Assembly: GCA_043228905.1 (NCBI GenBank)
Contig: JBHGNT010000010.1
Coordinates: 18,724,001 to 18,788,000, forward strand
Direction: 5' to 3'
From: Azolla caroliniana
Taxonomy: Eukaryota > Polypodiophyta
DNA: 64,000 bases
The position numbers were made by a program, and so were the translations under genes. A model generated the notes under the pieces. The model was not told the DNA's origin, did not search any database, and saw only the letters and a list, made by a program, of their open reading frames with translations. Numbering within the stretch: position 1 is the stretch's first letter; every line of letters begins with the position of its first letter. Below are positions 12,617 to 25,395 of the stretch, piece after piece.

Positions 12617-15600
12617 TCAAACTCCTATCTCAGATATCCTGTCTAATGAAGTATTGGCAGCCTTAAGCTGCTTTGCAGTCAATTGATTTTTACCTGTCCT
12701 TGAACTTAACAAAGTAATTTTTGCTTTGTCATATTCAAGAGCAACGCGCTTGCAACATGTGACATTCCCTACAAACACAAATAAATAGTATCAAAAGACA
12801 AAAGGAAACAAGATAACTCCCATCATACATTTTCAGCCAAAAGTTATTCCATTTAATCCATGAAGAATGAAACATTTCCAGCTTCTCTAGACAATTCTCT
12901 AGATAAGAAGGCAATGAGATATGCATGCAGATGGCATACAGCACCTTACTTTTTGGTTTTTGGATATATTAGAAACCCCTGAGTGCAAATCCTTTGGTCG
13001 CTAGTTCAAATTCACTCCAAAACAACAAAATATTAGGTTCAAATCTAAATTATGGAAGAGAACCCTCTCCAAACTAAATAGTTTTTCCCTGGAAAAATCC
13101 AAAGCGCTTAACTGCCTTCTTGCAATGATTAAATAGAACTAATAGAACAATGTATGTCAAATATACAAGGGAGCTGGTGGAATCACAATGCAACCACCCA
13201 GTGTTAGCTGATAGCACCAACTAGATGCTACGGAAGTTCAAGGTACAAATAATTTGAGATCCCTAAGAAACACTAGATGCTATGCGCAGAAATTTTACGA
13301 CTCCATTAGGAATGGACAACCCAAATGACAACTTACTTGGATTCAGCCAACCATTTTTCTCAACCACCAGATGACTGGCTGGCGGCATGGAGGCAATGGA
13401 CCATTGATGCTCACTGCACTTTCATAACCCTAACACAATACATAGCCTGGATGATACTCCATGATAAGTATGCGATGCAGAATTTGACCAGGGCTTGAAA
13501 ACTCAAGTATCAATTGGCAGACAGGATTTTGGTGAAGTAGTGAAGGTACTGATCTTGTTATGATACAGATTCAGAATCAAAAGGCTAAAATTAAACTTCC
13601 TCCCATAATGACTGAGACTGAAAATGAAAATTGAAAACGCAGACATAAGAAACAATCACATATCAGGTCAACAAATCCAGCATGTAGCTTTACATGAAAA
13701 GCATTTTTTCTCATTTTCTTCCTAATATAATTCTAGTCTTTTGGTACATGTTGGCTATATAGGCTGTAGGTTGTGCTCAATAACTCATTTAGATGCATTT
13801 TGCATTAGGACACCCCCACTCTATAGTGCCCATGCTATCAAAGCTTTAGCATCTAAGTTTTACAAAAATAATGAAATGTTTCTAAATTTTGGAAAATAAA
13901 GACAGTCAATAGTAGTAAAATCTTCAATTCTTTGCTTTTCAGCATTTTCCAAAAACAGCCTAAAAATGTGCACATAAGTGATCATTAGGCAGGACATAAG
14001 TGAACAGCCTAAAAATGTGCACTAAGCGATAAAGATTATACTTTCAATGAGCTTTTTTGGGTGTGCCTATATTTTATCAAGATTTGTTTTTGTGGGTGGT
14101 CAGCATTAACAGATCATAATGCAAGAATGATACATTTCACCTAGTTTAACAATGTCCATCCCCTCAAAACTATACATGTTTGAATTCTGTCAGTCTATAA
14201 TTAAAAAAAGGTCACCCACCAAAACACTTCCAGCTAAGCAATGTCATAGGCAACAGATTAACAAGAGAAACATAGAAAAGCCTTGCCATTAGCAAGGATC
14301 ACAAGTTTGAGGTATCTCACCACTCAAATCAAGGAGATTGAAGAAGAGTGGGTAATTGTTGATACTAGTAATGAATGTTATTGCACACCAAATCTTCTCA
14401 TATTCTGAACGGCCACATCTGATAATACATAATCTTGTAATTGGGTTTACATACTTCACTGCAACAAGAACAAAAAGATTCAGAAGAATTGTTATGAAAC
14501 ACAATAAAAGAAAGGGAGATAAAAGGAAACTCAAATATGTCATGAAATGATATGATGACAAGAATCTACAGAGTGATTAAAAACATGCAATATTTATTAT
14601 TCTCAGTATCAAACATGAAAAGCCTGGAAAAATGGTCTCATCGCTATTCAATCATCAGTGCAGAATAGTGAATCTCATAAAACAGCTAAGAAATCGTATT
14701 TCTATTGCATCTCAAGATGCAAAGTGCAGGAAACAGCATTTTGTAAAATAAATTCTCTAGTACAACTTTCCAATTTTGGCCAACCCATAACCGTGGACAG
14801 TTCATAAACTGCTGTTGTCACGATGAAACTCAAAGCTAAAATCAAGTGTGTAATTTGAATGCATGTTCAAATTCATGCAGCACTAGCAAAAATGCCTACT
14901 GAGAGGACATCAACAACAATGTTGCCAGCAGAAATCTCTTCAATGACACACTCACACTAAGGCATACTCATTCTTCTTCAAATATTCAAGATTCTTCCTC
15001 AAATCTTAGAAAGAAGGTGCAACTCACACATAAGGTGCACATAAAGCATCTAAAGAAATTCAGCACACTCTCAAAAATCTTGTGTGAACATGACTTTATC
15101 ATCAGAAAAACAGCCACTAAAGAAGGTTATGAAAGCATATATTATGATATGAGAACTCGTGTTTTGGTCATGTTATCTTTCTTTGATACACTAACTCTTG
15201 GGAAAAGAAATTGTATACATCCTTGGACATTGGCAAGCTTCTTATGAAGAATGGATTCCATCTTCATTAACTCTCTAGTGGAAAAGCCTGTTCTTAATAT
15301 TTCAGTTGTAGATTGAGTTCATAAGGACATCTTGTTCATGTGGACTTGTTCCAAGTGGTCAAGGGAAATTATCCCTTCATTTCTTTACTGATCACATGAC
15401 CACTGCAATTATTCTCCATGAACAATCAACCAATGAAGAAATTTCACATTAACAAATTTCATATATGCTAACCATAAGGTTGCATAGCACAACTTCCTCA
15501 GGTGGGAGATGTTGAGAAGATTACAAAGACAAAATAGAATCCCTTTCAATCCGCGGGATGTTCTCAATAACACTATGTTGTGCATCAAAAAAGAGAACGC

Positions 15601-16575
15601 TTTAATGATCAGATGAACACAATTCCAATCGTAATCTCTTCATATATAAAAAAGAATGAAACAAAAATTCTAATCAAACAACTTGATCACAATGTCAAAG
15701 ATTTGTTGTTTGCATCTGACAATTATGCACAGCCCATAGAATCGGACGAAATTAAAAAACAAAACTATACTCTTGGGAGGGTAGTGAATTCCTCCTCCTG
15801 CAAACACCCATTGACACGAAGACAAAGGTATTGTTGTTATAGACTCCCAAATCCAAAAGGAATTGTAAATATCCATAATAACATTGCCCCCATTTTCTTC
15901 AAGTCATCTACCCCCCTTTAATTCCTAAAACTATATTTTCTTAAGTTTCTTCCTCCCCCCCTCCCAACATAAAACAAAATATCTACAAACACAAACAATG
16001 TAAAAGAAACAAGCATATGTGGCCTACTTTGCTTCAATGTGCCAGAAACCGAAGAACATCTCACATTGGAAAACCTTGCAATGAAGACATCAGGCATGAT
16101 TTTCACGATTTCCTACAAGGTTGTATTAGTTTGCAAGAACAGAACCATCACCATGGACATTTGGAATTCACTTTGCCCATCTATTCGGTCACAGAACCAA
16201 AACTCAAGGAGGATACAAACAGTGAGTTTGGGAGGAGTGCTTTGTGACAATTGTTGGTCCCACAGGACATATTAACCCCCTCACTGACATTAACACATCA
16301 TGATGATCATAAACGACTCTCTTTCTCTTTCTAGCTTAGCAATTAATGCCGCAGCATCAAAGCCATAAAATAAAGAGGTCAATCCTTACCATGGGCTCGT
16401 CCCTGTTCCCCAAGGATGTCATATTTCAGTCTCTCACAGGATTACAAGAGATGAAAAACACAATAACCAGATGTTTAATAGGCAGATAAGATCAACTAAA
16501 CTATCAAAGACTGGGTTGAGGCTAACTATTGCTTTTCTCTTCCGAAACTATTGATTCACAAGTATATATATTTCC

Positions 16576-16611
<36 letters not shown>

Positions 16612-16765
16612 CTTGCAGTGTAGATTGAGAAGAGCCGAGCCCAAACTCTCCAAAGGTGTGCAGGATACTGTCCTTGATGGCGGTAGTGAGAAGAGAGTGG
16701 GTTAGCAGGGGACCTTCTCCATCATAAAACAGCTCCAGCACCATGTATCGATAGTTCAGCACCAT
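12617..16765 (-). CDS. POP5: RNase P / RNase MRP protein subunit POP5
   Basis: The predicted CDS is complement(join(12617..12768,14321..14458,16612..16765)) and codes 147 residues, close to the ~150 of plant POP5. The introns (1842 and 2153 bases) start with GT and end with AG, and both joins keep phase 1. Exon 1 carries the family start (RYMVLELFYDGEG) and AIKDSILHTFGEFGLGSS. Exon 2 carries VKYVNPITRLCIIRC and the end LLDLSG. Exon 3 ends with a helix containing NTSLDRI. This is the Rpp14/Pop5 fold, a protein of the RNase P and RNase MRP particles that work in pre-tRNA 5' end removal and pre-rRNA cleavage in nucleus and nucleolus. The start is the only ATG that keeps the conserved N-terminus. 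A GA microsatellite (about 16578-16606) directly abuts the first donor, and a MITE-like element lies 100 bases upstream of the ATG. Confidence 0.9.
14459..16611 (-). other. POP5 intron 1, 2.15 kb
   Basis: The intron holds no gene I can support. Short open frames at 15017-15247, 15580-15921 and 16017-16275 have no recognisable domain. The GT donor (GTCATC) lies at the edge of a GA-dinucleotide run. A retroelement origin for part of 14.9-15.6 kb is possible but I could not identify a domain. Confidence 0.5.
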
Positions 16766-16867
16766 TTGTCGTAAAGATTTTCTTCCTTTCTGTCTGTCTT
16801 ACAGACCCCTACAGGGGCACATACATAAATATTATTTCTCTGTATGTGTATGTATATACATAGATAC

Positions 16868-17110
16868 CAGGAATCGGCAGAGTCTCGGCTCAAGCCTGAA
16901 CCGAACCGTTAAATCGTTTTGAACAGTTTGGCGGTTATGTTTAGGCTTGAGCTTCCTTAACCGGTTTGAGCTTAGTTTAGGATGGCTCAAGCTGAACTGC
17001 ACCAATTTGGGCCGAACCGGTTAAGGCTTACTCGGCTTGGCCAAACCGGTTACGTTTGGACAAGGGCAAACTGGTTAAGCCAAAACCAAACCGTTGCTGA
17101 TTCCTAATAG
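16868..17110 (+). mobile_element. MITE-like element, copy 1, upstream of POP5
   Basis: The element starts with aggaatcggcag and ends with ccgttgctgattcct, which form imperfect terminal inverted repeats. Its inside is rich in aaccggtt-type palindromes and contains ggcttgagcttccttaacc. The same interior and left end occur at 27150-27345 upstream of NUP62. It has no coding capacity. It lies about 100 bases upstream of the POP5 start codon, so it may overlap the promoter. Confidence 0.7.
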
Positions 17111-18300
17111 ATACATTACACCATACAAACATCATTAATATACACACATGGCTGACATAGATGAGGAATGTGTTTAGAGTTTCTACAATGACATAGTTCC
17201 CAAAATTACACTTGGGAGTTAGTTTTCCGATATCCCCGAACACATACTTTGTAAAGGGGGAGATTTTTCTTCATGGATATTCTAGTGTATAAGCAAATCA
17301 CGCCGAAAAAATGGGTTTGTTTCATCAAAATACATTTGAGACAATGTTGTTATCTCGATCATAATTCAAAATCAGTTTCACTAAACACATTCTATGTGAG
17401 TACATCCCCGATTTCAAATATGCCAAGGGAGTGAAACTATAATGCCAAACAAAGGGTTCTTGATGAAATTACTGTAGGTAAAGTTGGCAAGTGGATGAAG
17501 ATAATCAATCAATACAAAATGTGTATGTATGAACTATAAGTCAATGAAACTTAAATAATCAATCGATACAAAATGTATATGAATAAACCATATGTAAATG
17601 AAACTTATGTATGTAAAATGAGTGGCCCAAGAGATCTATAAAGTCAGCTACTTATTGTTGCACAGCCCAAGCCATTAATCAATCAAGAAGTAACATTTAT
17701 CTTATCCTTATAAAGAAAAAACATTAAAGTGAGGACAAATCACTTTGTTCTTGAAGATTGCATGTAACAAAAACCTAGATAAGAGGCAATCAACAAAGCC
17801 AACAAGAAGGTTGATTATCATAAGCGAGATTGGTATCTTTCAAAGCAAGTAACAAGACATGATGTCAACACAATTTCAACAAAAACACTCACTTTGTTTT
17901 ACTTGGAACATATGGATCAAGTATAGACATTTATTAATAGGAACTATTTTCACTCTCAAAGTTTTGAACCCTCAATAAACTTGTAATTCTTCTTGACCAA
18001 CAAGCAAAACAATGGCAAGTTTTGCATATTTTCTCACTTTAGTAAATCAAGATATCTTTAAAAGGTATACAAAACCTAGAACATGGAGGGTTTGCTGATG
18101 TAATTCAATTGAAGTGATCTTATCACAATGGCAGTGGCCAAATAGCTCTAAGTATTAACTAGCATTACAATCTAGGGAGTTAAAATTAACCAAAGCTACA
18201 ATCAAAAAATGTCACAATTTAAAATACAAACTTCATGATCTTGATGTTCAAACATACAAGAGTCATAGCTCTTATTACAAAAGGATCTAGTACGTAAGTT
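17111..18300. other. Intergenic DNA between POP5 and the PHD gene, no gene seen
   Basis: I see no coding exon. A short near-repeat (aatcaat[cg]gatacaaaatgt-like) occurs near 17500-17580. The right-hand part should contain the 3' UTR of the PHD gene, whose stop codon is at 18301-18303 on the minus strand. Confidence 0.5.
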
Positions 18301-21300
18301 CTAATCACGGGGTACAATCTTGAAGCGCCGCCTCTCCTGCAAATAAATTTCAAATAATGTCAATTCAAATAACATACATCCAAGCATGTTTATAAACCCT
18401 AGAACACCAATAGAGGGAAGTTTTCAGGTTTAGATCTTAAATTGTGACCCACATATCAAATTACAAGTCACAATTTTATATAGCATAACAAAGGCTGATT
18501 ATCAAAGACAGCATAATAAAACAATTAAATTGCACATCTCCAAATCATGTGCGAAAAATATGGGGCAAAATTTAACTATTTTAAAATGAATGCTTAAACC
18601 GTGAGTGCCTTTTTACTGTGTTCCATATAACACACATCATCCCTACCACCCCTTTAAATAAACAATTATACTCAATTGTCCTTATAGTCCTTCTACATAA
18701 ATATTTCAAGAACCAAGAACTCTCTCTGAATGTAACAAGCTTAATATTCCAAGGTCTTCCAATATGCTTGAGTATTTTACCATAATACCCCTAAGTTTTC
18801 AAACTTCAACAGAATAACTCTTATCTCACAACGAAGAACATTATGAATGCAACTAAATTGATAGGTGCAAATCTTAGTTGATATCTACCTAAAGAAGAAA
18901 ACCTATGCAAAATGGATTGATACAAGCATATTGGAGATGGAGAGAGAGAAAGAGTGCATACCGATCCAGAGAGAGCTTGTTGAGTGTGAGCAGGGCAGAA
19001 CGCAATGACGATGGCAGGGGTCTTAGAGACACCGTTGCCAATACGAATGTCAAGAGAGAGACCCGCATCCATGGCACAGGACACATGAAACGTTGACGTG
19101 CAGCCTACCTCTGTACATTGAATGCAGGCACCCTTACCACAACCATCAAAACTAGTTTCACTATTGTCGGTGGTCTTATTAGGATTAGTAGTGCCTTTCT
19201 TGCAGAAGATGCAAGGAAGGTTCCATCGCCAAGAAGGAACTTGACTACATTCTATTTCTTCTCTTTCTCGAGCTTTTCTATAGAACACTTCAGGCACGAA
19301 CAATGCACAGGATAGATGTGCCCATCCTCCCCCAGTTGTCTCCTTCATCGCTCCTTCTCTCTTTGGGCACAGGCAACAAATCCTAGAATTATCACAACCA
19401 TTGATGTTTGCAACTGTTGCTAAGCTTAAAGTATTCTGTTTTGCCTTCTTCTCCACGCATTGCTTGCAGAACCAATCACCCTCTGGTATGCCATCTATGA
19501 GTGGATAGCCGTAGCAGCTTGCGTGCACCATCACATTGCAACCATCACAGAAGACTATAGGATCCTCTTCATCTGCATCTTCTTCCATGCACACGTCACA
19601 GAACACCCCATCCTCTTCATCTTCATCTTCATTTTCATCCACTTCTTTGCTTTCCCTGTCTTCTTCACCACATGCATTCTGGGTTTCTTTGCATGTGTTA
19701 TACTCACCAGTATAACAGTCTTTGTCTGATTTTGTGCAATCCTCTAACAACACATTCGAACTATGATGATTTTGATCTTTGCTAAATTCTTCTATTTCAC
19801 CATTTGAGTAATGCTCTTTTACTACAGACACTGCATAGGATCCCATTGTTTCTTCGGGTCGTGCCTTCTTCAAACAACACACATTCACCTCATTTTCTTC
19901 TGAGCATGAATTATCTTTCTTTTCAACACATGAAATATATGAATCGTGTCCTTTAACCTTATCTTTATTTTCCACACAGGGGTTTAATGAATTATGTCTT
20001 TTGAACTGGTCTTTGTTTTCCACAGAAATATTTAACTGACTATTTCTTTTGAACTGATATTCTTTATTCACGGATAGTTTTGATTTAAACCGGTCTTTCT
20101 CTTCCAGACATAGTTTTGATGGATCATTTCCTTTCAACTGTATTCTTTTCTTCTTCTTCAAACAGAGTTTCTCGCTGGGATATTCTTCACCTTTTAACTT
20201 CAAACCGTCTCTGTTAACCACGACCTTCTTCAGATCTGTTAATTGATGATCATCTCCATCTTTCTTTAAGTGACAAAAGCTGGAAGACTCTTTTTCATTA
20301 ACGAAAATAGCCGTCTTTTTCAAGCATAAATTGGTTTCAAGGATTTTTCTCTTCTCTAATGAATTCAGATCATCCTTTTTCAATTTGATTTTTTGTGACC
20401 TTTCTGCAATTCTCTTCATTAATTCTGAGAGCTTCCCATCTCTTTCTTTAACCAGTTCTCTTTTCTTCAAGCATAGGTCACCACCACCTTCCATTAACTC
20501 CAAATCTTTTCTCCTTTTTGATGATGAACTCTGATCATTTTTTCTTCTCGAGATAACTTTGGTTAATTCTTCTCTTTTTCTCTCCTTTGCATCAATGCGT
20601 CTCAAATCCTTTTCATTAACCAGATCTCCTTTCTTCAATTTCATTTCTTCATTGGCTTCTCTTGAAACAGATTCTTCCCTCTTCCTTGACAAAGAACTGT
20701 GGTCATCCTCCATTTTCAGACAAGCATATGTTGCTTCTTCTCGTTTTCTCTCTCTCACCTCTACATTCTCTTTTACACCTTCTTTCTTCGAGCTTATATG
20801 TCTATCTCCATCCTTGGAATATTTCTTCTCTGTTTTTTCTTTATCTGTTTTCATTACCTTACTGGATGACTGAACAGAATTCGTTTTTGTTATCTTTGCA
20901 GTCTCTTCGCTTACCTTTGAAAGCTTCGGTGTCTTCTTTGCATCACCTTTCTTCTCTGATTCTCTTAATTTATCAGGCTCCGATGGCCTAATCATCTTCT
21001 TATTGCCCTCGGCATTCTTCTGAGCTGATGCAGGAACATTCTGCATACTAGTATTTAATGGACCGAGAGATGATCTAACCTTGGAGATCTTAGAGTTTAG
21101 CACTGAGCATGAAATATCCGAGGCCAACTTCAGGCAATGATTGGAGGCCAATTCCTGAAGGATAGCGGGATCAGGCGGAGGAGAAGCAGAAGCGAAGCTA
21201 TGGTTAATTATCTTTTTGAATGGCGCCATTTCGTTCTCTTTGTCGTCGTTTTCTTCTTCATCTTCCAGTGAGGCGAAGAACTGGAGAGCACAGACACGTT

Positions 21301-21517
21301 TCTTAGCAGGAAGGCAACATACCTGTACAGGAGGGCGGTGGAGGTGATCATCATGGGGCATGGATGGAGAATTCGGGAGGTGCGTCTTCTCCTTCTGAAG
21401 AATTTTGAACCGTTTGAGAGGGGGGAGGCCATGGAACCTCTGGTCTTCGTCCTCGGCGCCGCTGGGGTCCTGAGGTGAGAAGAGTTCGCGAAGGAGAAGA
21501 TGCTTCTGTGCAGCCAT
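18301..21517 (-). CDS. PHD / extended-PHD (PZP) chromatin-reader protein
   Basis: The predicted CDS is complement(join(18301..18336,18962..21517)) and codes 863 residues. The 625-base intron has GT at 18961 and AG just before 18336, and the phase is 0. The C-terminal third carries a PHD finger at about residues 637-690 (CDVCMEED, CDGCNVMVHASCYG, WFCKQC), a zinc knuckle (CCLCPKREGAMK) and an extended PHD (WAHLSCALFVPEV, CIFCKK, CTSTFHVSCAMDAG, FCPAH) to about residue 840. This PHD-knuckle-ePHD layout is that of JADE/BRPF/AF10-type readers of histone H3; the partner complex cannot be told. Residues about 150-630 are K/E/S/D-rich and look disordered. The 36-base final exon codes a basic tail (ERRRF...). 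I chose the ATG at 21517 (MAAQKHLLL...); the frame stays open upstream to an ATG at 21796, but those codons come from a GAA microsatellite and look like 5' UTR. Confidence 0.88.
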
Positions 21518-21559
21518 GGGAGGTGGGGAGGGAGCTGAATGACAGGATACTCTCTCTCT

Positions 21560-21656
21560 CAGTTGGTCCTTTCTTCTTCTTCTTCTTCTTCTTCTTCTTC
21601 TGCTTCTTTCTGCTTCTTCTTCTTCTTCTTCTTCTTCTTCTGCTTCTTTCTGCGTT
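21560..21656. repeat. (CTT/GAA)n microsatellite in the 5' leader of the PHD gene
   Basis: Two runs of CTT triplets with ctgctt interruptions lie 45-140 bases upstream of the chosen start. On the gene strand they read GAA/GAG and keep the frame open as Glu/Arg runs, which explains the apparent N-terminal extension. Confidence 0.85.
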
Positions 21657-21827
21657 TTTTCCTTCGACGAAAGAGAAAGGCTTCGAAATTTCTGTGTTTT
21701 CACAGTTCGAATTCCTCGCTTCTTCTTTTTTGAATTTTCGGCCCAATTCGAAATTTTGGGCCTGCCGCGAAAACCTGCTTTTCCCGCCAAAACCACCTCC
21801 TTCTAATTGCAAACCATTTGCAATTCA

Positions 21828-21900
21828 TTCAATACATACATACATATTGATATACATACATACATACCTACATATTGATATACATACATACATACATGAT
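21828..21900. repeat. (TACA)n microsatellite
   Basis: TACA tetramers are arranged as two copies of a tattgatatacatacataca block, in the likely promoter region of the PHD gene. Confidence 0.85.
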
Positions 21901-21929
21901 ACATATATCCCACCACCGGCTCTCATTTG

Positions 21930-23029
21930 GGGTTCTTGACTTTTGGGTTATGTAACTCTTGAGCGTGTTCTCACATGTCCCTTCGCTCCACGTGGGCTCG
22001 CCTCAATGACTCCTCTTGTGATGAGGGCTCTCGGTTCCATAACGAAGTGAACTTCAGCAGACTAGCGCGTGTAAGAGTGTCCAAGCTAATCACCTCGGCG
22101 AGGGATATCACGATGTCCTATTGCCAATGTAACATCTTCCTCGTATGGGTCAATTGAACGGACGTCATTGGATAGAGGTGTGGGTTTGGACTCGAGTAGT
22201 ATCCCCTTTGGGATGGTGATTGTCTTGGGGTTATGCATATTACTAAATTCTAGCACCGACTACCAATGAGTATGTATGCTAATTACCACCAAAGATGGAA
22301 TCTACCCCATTAGGACATGATGTTGTGGTGAGGATGATCTAATCCTAGATTGCTTTCTCTTCCTTTGAGCTTCGAACCTTTGATGACGGTACCTCATGAT
22401 TAGCATTAAGGAGCAAACAACCCAACAAATGTCCAAGATGTAAACCAACTCCTTTTCCTCCATTGCAAAGAATATACAAGCACAATATGAAGAGTTGGAA
22501 AGAACTTCAAACATGGTGGAAGTTGCGAGATTTTCCCTTCGACAATCATGGGAAGATCGAGGCATATGCACCAAGCTTAGCCTTTGTTGCATTGCAAATC
22601 ATAAATAAGGGAATCTCGTTATGAGACGAAAGGTGGAGAAAAAAAGTAAACAAATTTATCCATGACATATTCCTTTTTTCCATATAATAATATTGTTCAC
22701 TTGGCTATCTTGGGTTCAAATATATTTCTCGCATATGTTACACTCTTCACCCTAATCTTCCATGTAAATTTCATTTAACCAAAATCTTCTCTTGAGTTTT
22801 GTCTATCTCATCTATATCCTACATTTTCAACACACACACACTCACTCAAATTTGATGCACACATGAATTTTTGACATATTCTCACCCATTAGAGTAATGT
22901 CATGAAATGTTTTCCATTGTCAACGAACTGACGATATCAAAATTTCTACCATGTCTCTTTCTCTAAAACATTACTCAAAAAAGTGGGCAGACATATGAAG
23001 ATATGATTTTCCTGAAACAACAATCCTTT
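21930..23029. other. Intergenic DNA, no gene seen
   Basis: This is the upstream side of the minus-strand PHD gene. No domain-bearing frame or splice-consistent exon chain is visible. Confidence 0.5.
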
Positions 23030-23260
23030 TAAGGCAAATGGAAGGATTTGTTAGTTTTTGTGGAGAGAAATGACAAAATGGAATGGCAATATGTACCCCC
23101 GCGATGGTTGTTCCCTCCATAGGGGGAGGTTGGTTTCAATTAGGACATAATGGGGGATCTCTTACCCACCACTAAATTGTATCATTATAGGCTTGTATTT
23201 GCTTATTGCATTGGTAATGGAAACTATGGTGTAGTTAATAAATAAACAAATAAGTGGCTA
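23030..23260 (+). mobile_element. Very short LINE 3' tail
   Basis: The plus strand reads ERNDKMEWQYVPPRWLFPP followed by a stop near 23118. The WQYVPPRWLFPP end nearly matches the tail at 57431-57470 and resembles the one on the minus strand near 55.85 kb. Only about 30 codons plus a 3' UTR-like region remain. Confidence 0.5.
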
Positions 23261-23474
23261 GACATATTGCTTTATTCGTGCACCAAGTGGCCCCATGCAT
23301 GTGAAGAGTACATGTTAATGAAGAAAATGTAACACATACATATGTGACGTGTTGTGGTTTATACATAAGAGTCGATGATTTCTAACATATTCTGGAGTTT
23401 CCTAACCATGGCACACACCGATCACCCATTTCCCTTTGAAGTTTGTAATAATGTTCGTTCATATGGGCGTTCAC

Positions 23475-24332
23475 GCAAAGTAACCTAATCATTTTGCCAT
23501 AATCATGAATACGCTTAATTTTGGCAACATAATTGGTAAGTTGATCATCATTGACATCACTTCTTTTCTCATGTTAATGTTGCTCGATGTGATTGGACTT
23601 GTTGCAACACCAATGTTATGGTTTGTGTTCGACAACTTGCTCCGTGATTCACGTATTGTGAACCTTAACCAACACAAAAACGTTCTATTACTTATAGCTA
23701 TTACATTGTAAGTTTTTACAAGGACTTTGTTTGATTAAAGTTGCTCATTTTAAAACCTAATGATTAATTATGATTTTGTTATTCGCAAGTGATTACCAAA
23801 TGGCAAATATACACGTTATCCAAGTGACGAGCATCATTTGATGTTTGGTGGTGACCATGTGTAGGTATGGGGATACCACAAAAATAAGTGATAAGCTTGG
23901 CAATCTATGATGAACTCTCATACATTTTCTTCTCGTTGATTATAATACAGTTTCTTTAAATCCTATTTTCCTTTCCTAATTCACTCTTGTTTATTGCTTC
24001 GACTTTGATTGAGTTCTAATACGATAAAGGAATGACTAGAAGGAATATATCAACATCGTGCTTGTGCTTGTGAATATTAGCATTGCTTAAGTGCATTATG
24101 AGTAAGAAAAAGGAATGTCCCGATGTAAGGATACGAGCTCGACAAGAAAGAACGATAACAAGAAGTGATGTATGGAGTATGGATTCCATTACCATGGATA
24201 TGACGAGACCTGCAAATGTTATATTTTACATCAGACGCAACATCCAGAAGCCATTTATAAAATAAATGAACGAGGTACCTTCAATCAATAATTGTGTTGC
24301 GTATATATCGTAGGCTCGTTAGGGCATTCACT
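23475..24332 (+). repeat. Long direct repeat, left copy
   Basis: These ~858 bp begin cgcaaagtaac and end gggcattcactt. They align along their whole length with 25678-26539, over 90% identical by eye. Both copies keep a small open frame (23505-23711 and 25709-25924) that starts MNTLNFGNIIGKL, but several substitutions are non-silent and it resembles no family I know. The repeats do not start TG or end CA, so they are not canonical LTRs. Confidence 0.85.
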
Positions 24333-24339
24333 TGTGCAT

Positions 24340-25395
24340 GTGTGTGTGTGTGTGTGTCTTCCTTGTACGTTTGGTCGTCTTGTGACGAGGGAGCGTTTCG
24401 GGTGTGCCCATGCACCTCTCCTCCTCATAAAGACATATGAGCATTTGTGTGTGTGTTTGTGTCTTCCTTGTACGTTCGGCCATCTTGTGACGAGGGAGCG
24501 TTTCGGGCGTGCCCATGAACCTCTCCTCCTCATAAAGACGTACGAGCATTTGTGCGTGTGTTTGTGTCTTCCTTGTACGTTCGGCCATCTTGTGACGAGG
24601 GAGCGTTTCGGGCGTGCCCATGAACCTCTCCTCCTCATAAAGACGTACGAGCATTTGTGCGTGTGTTTGTGTCTTCCTTGTACATTCGATCGTCTTGTGG
24701 CGAGGGAGCGTTTCGGGCGTGCCCATGAACCTCTCCTCCTCATAAAGACGTACGAGCATTTGTGCGTGTGTTTGTGTCTTCCTTGTACGTTCGATCGTCT
24801 TGTGGCGAGGGAGCGTTTCGGGTGTGCCCATGCACCTCTCCTCCTCATAAAGGCGTACGAGCATTTTGTGCGTGTGTTTGTGTCTTCCTTGTACATTCGG
24901 TTGTCTCGTGACGAGGGAGCGTTCGGGCTTGCCCATGCACCTCTCCTCCTCATAAAGACATACGAGCATTTTGTGTGTGTGTTTGTCTTCCTTGTACGTT
25001 CGGTCGTCTCATGACGATGGAGTGTTCGGGCTTGCCCGTGCACCTCTCCTCCTCATAAAGGCGTACGAGCATTTTGTGTGTGCGTTTGTGTCTTCCTTGT
25101 GCGTTCGGCCGTCTTGTGACAAGGGAGCGTTTCGGGCGTGCCCGTGAACCTCTCCTCCTCATAAAAACGTACGAGCATTTGTGCGTGTGTTTGTGACTTC
25201 CTTGTATGTTTGGTCGTCTTGTGACGAGGGAGCGTTCGGGCTTGCCCATGCACCTCTCCTCATCATAAAGGCGTACGAGTATTTGTGCGTGTGTTTTGTG
25301 TCTTCCTCATATGTTCGACGTCTTGTGACGAGGGAGCGTTCAAGTGTGCCCATGCACCTCTCCTCCTCATAAAGACGTACGGTCATTCGTGTTTG
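24340..25395. repeat. 105-bp minisatellite array, 10 units
   Basis: Units of about 105 bp each contain cataaag-[ac]-gtacgagcattt, a tgtgtttgtgtcttccttgt stretch and a gacgagggagcgtt stretch. I count ten occurrences of the cataaag block (about 24427 to 25370). Because 105 is a multiple of three, frames that are open in one unit stay open across the array on both strands. The translations are low in complexity and I do not call a protein. Confidence 0.9.

Noticed and set aside
14880-15600. Copia-like remnant in POP5 intron 1 (ggtgggagatgttgaga resembles a polypurine tract plus LTR start)
   Set aside because: I could not find a second LTR, a primer site or any recognisable domain in the preceding 600 bases.
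24285-25043. 252-codon minus-strand and 240-codon plus-strand open frames
   Set aside because: Both run through the 105-bp minisatellite. A stop-free unit whose length is a multiple of three explains them without selection for a protein.
24340-25395. CRISPR-like array
   Set aside because: The units are contiguous similar repeats without distinct spacers, and the window is plant nuclear DNA.
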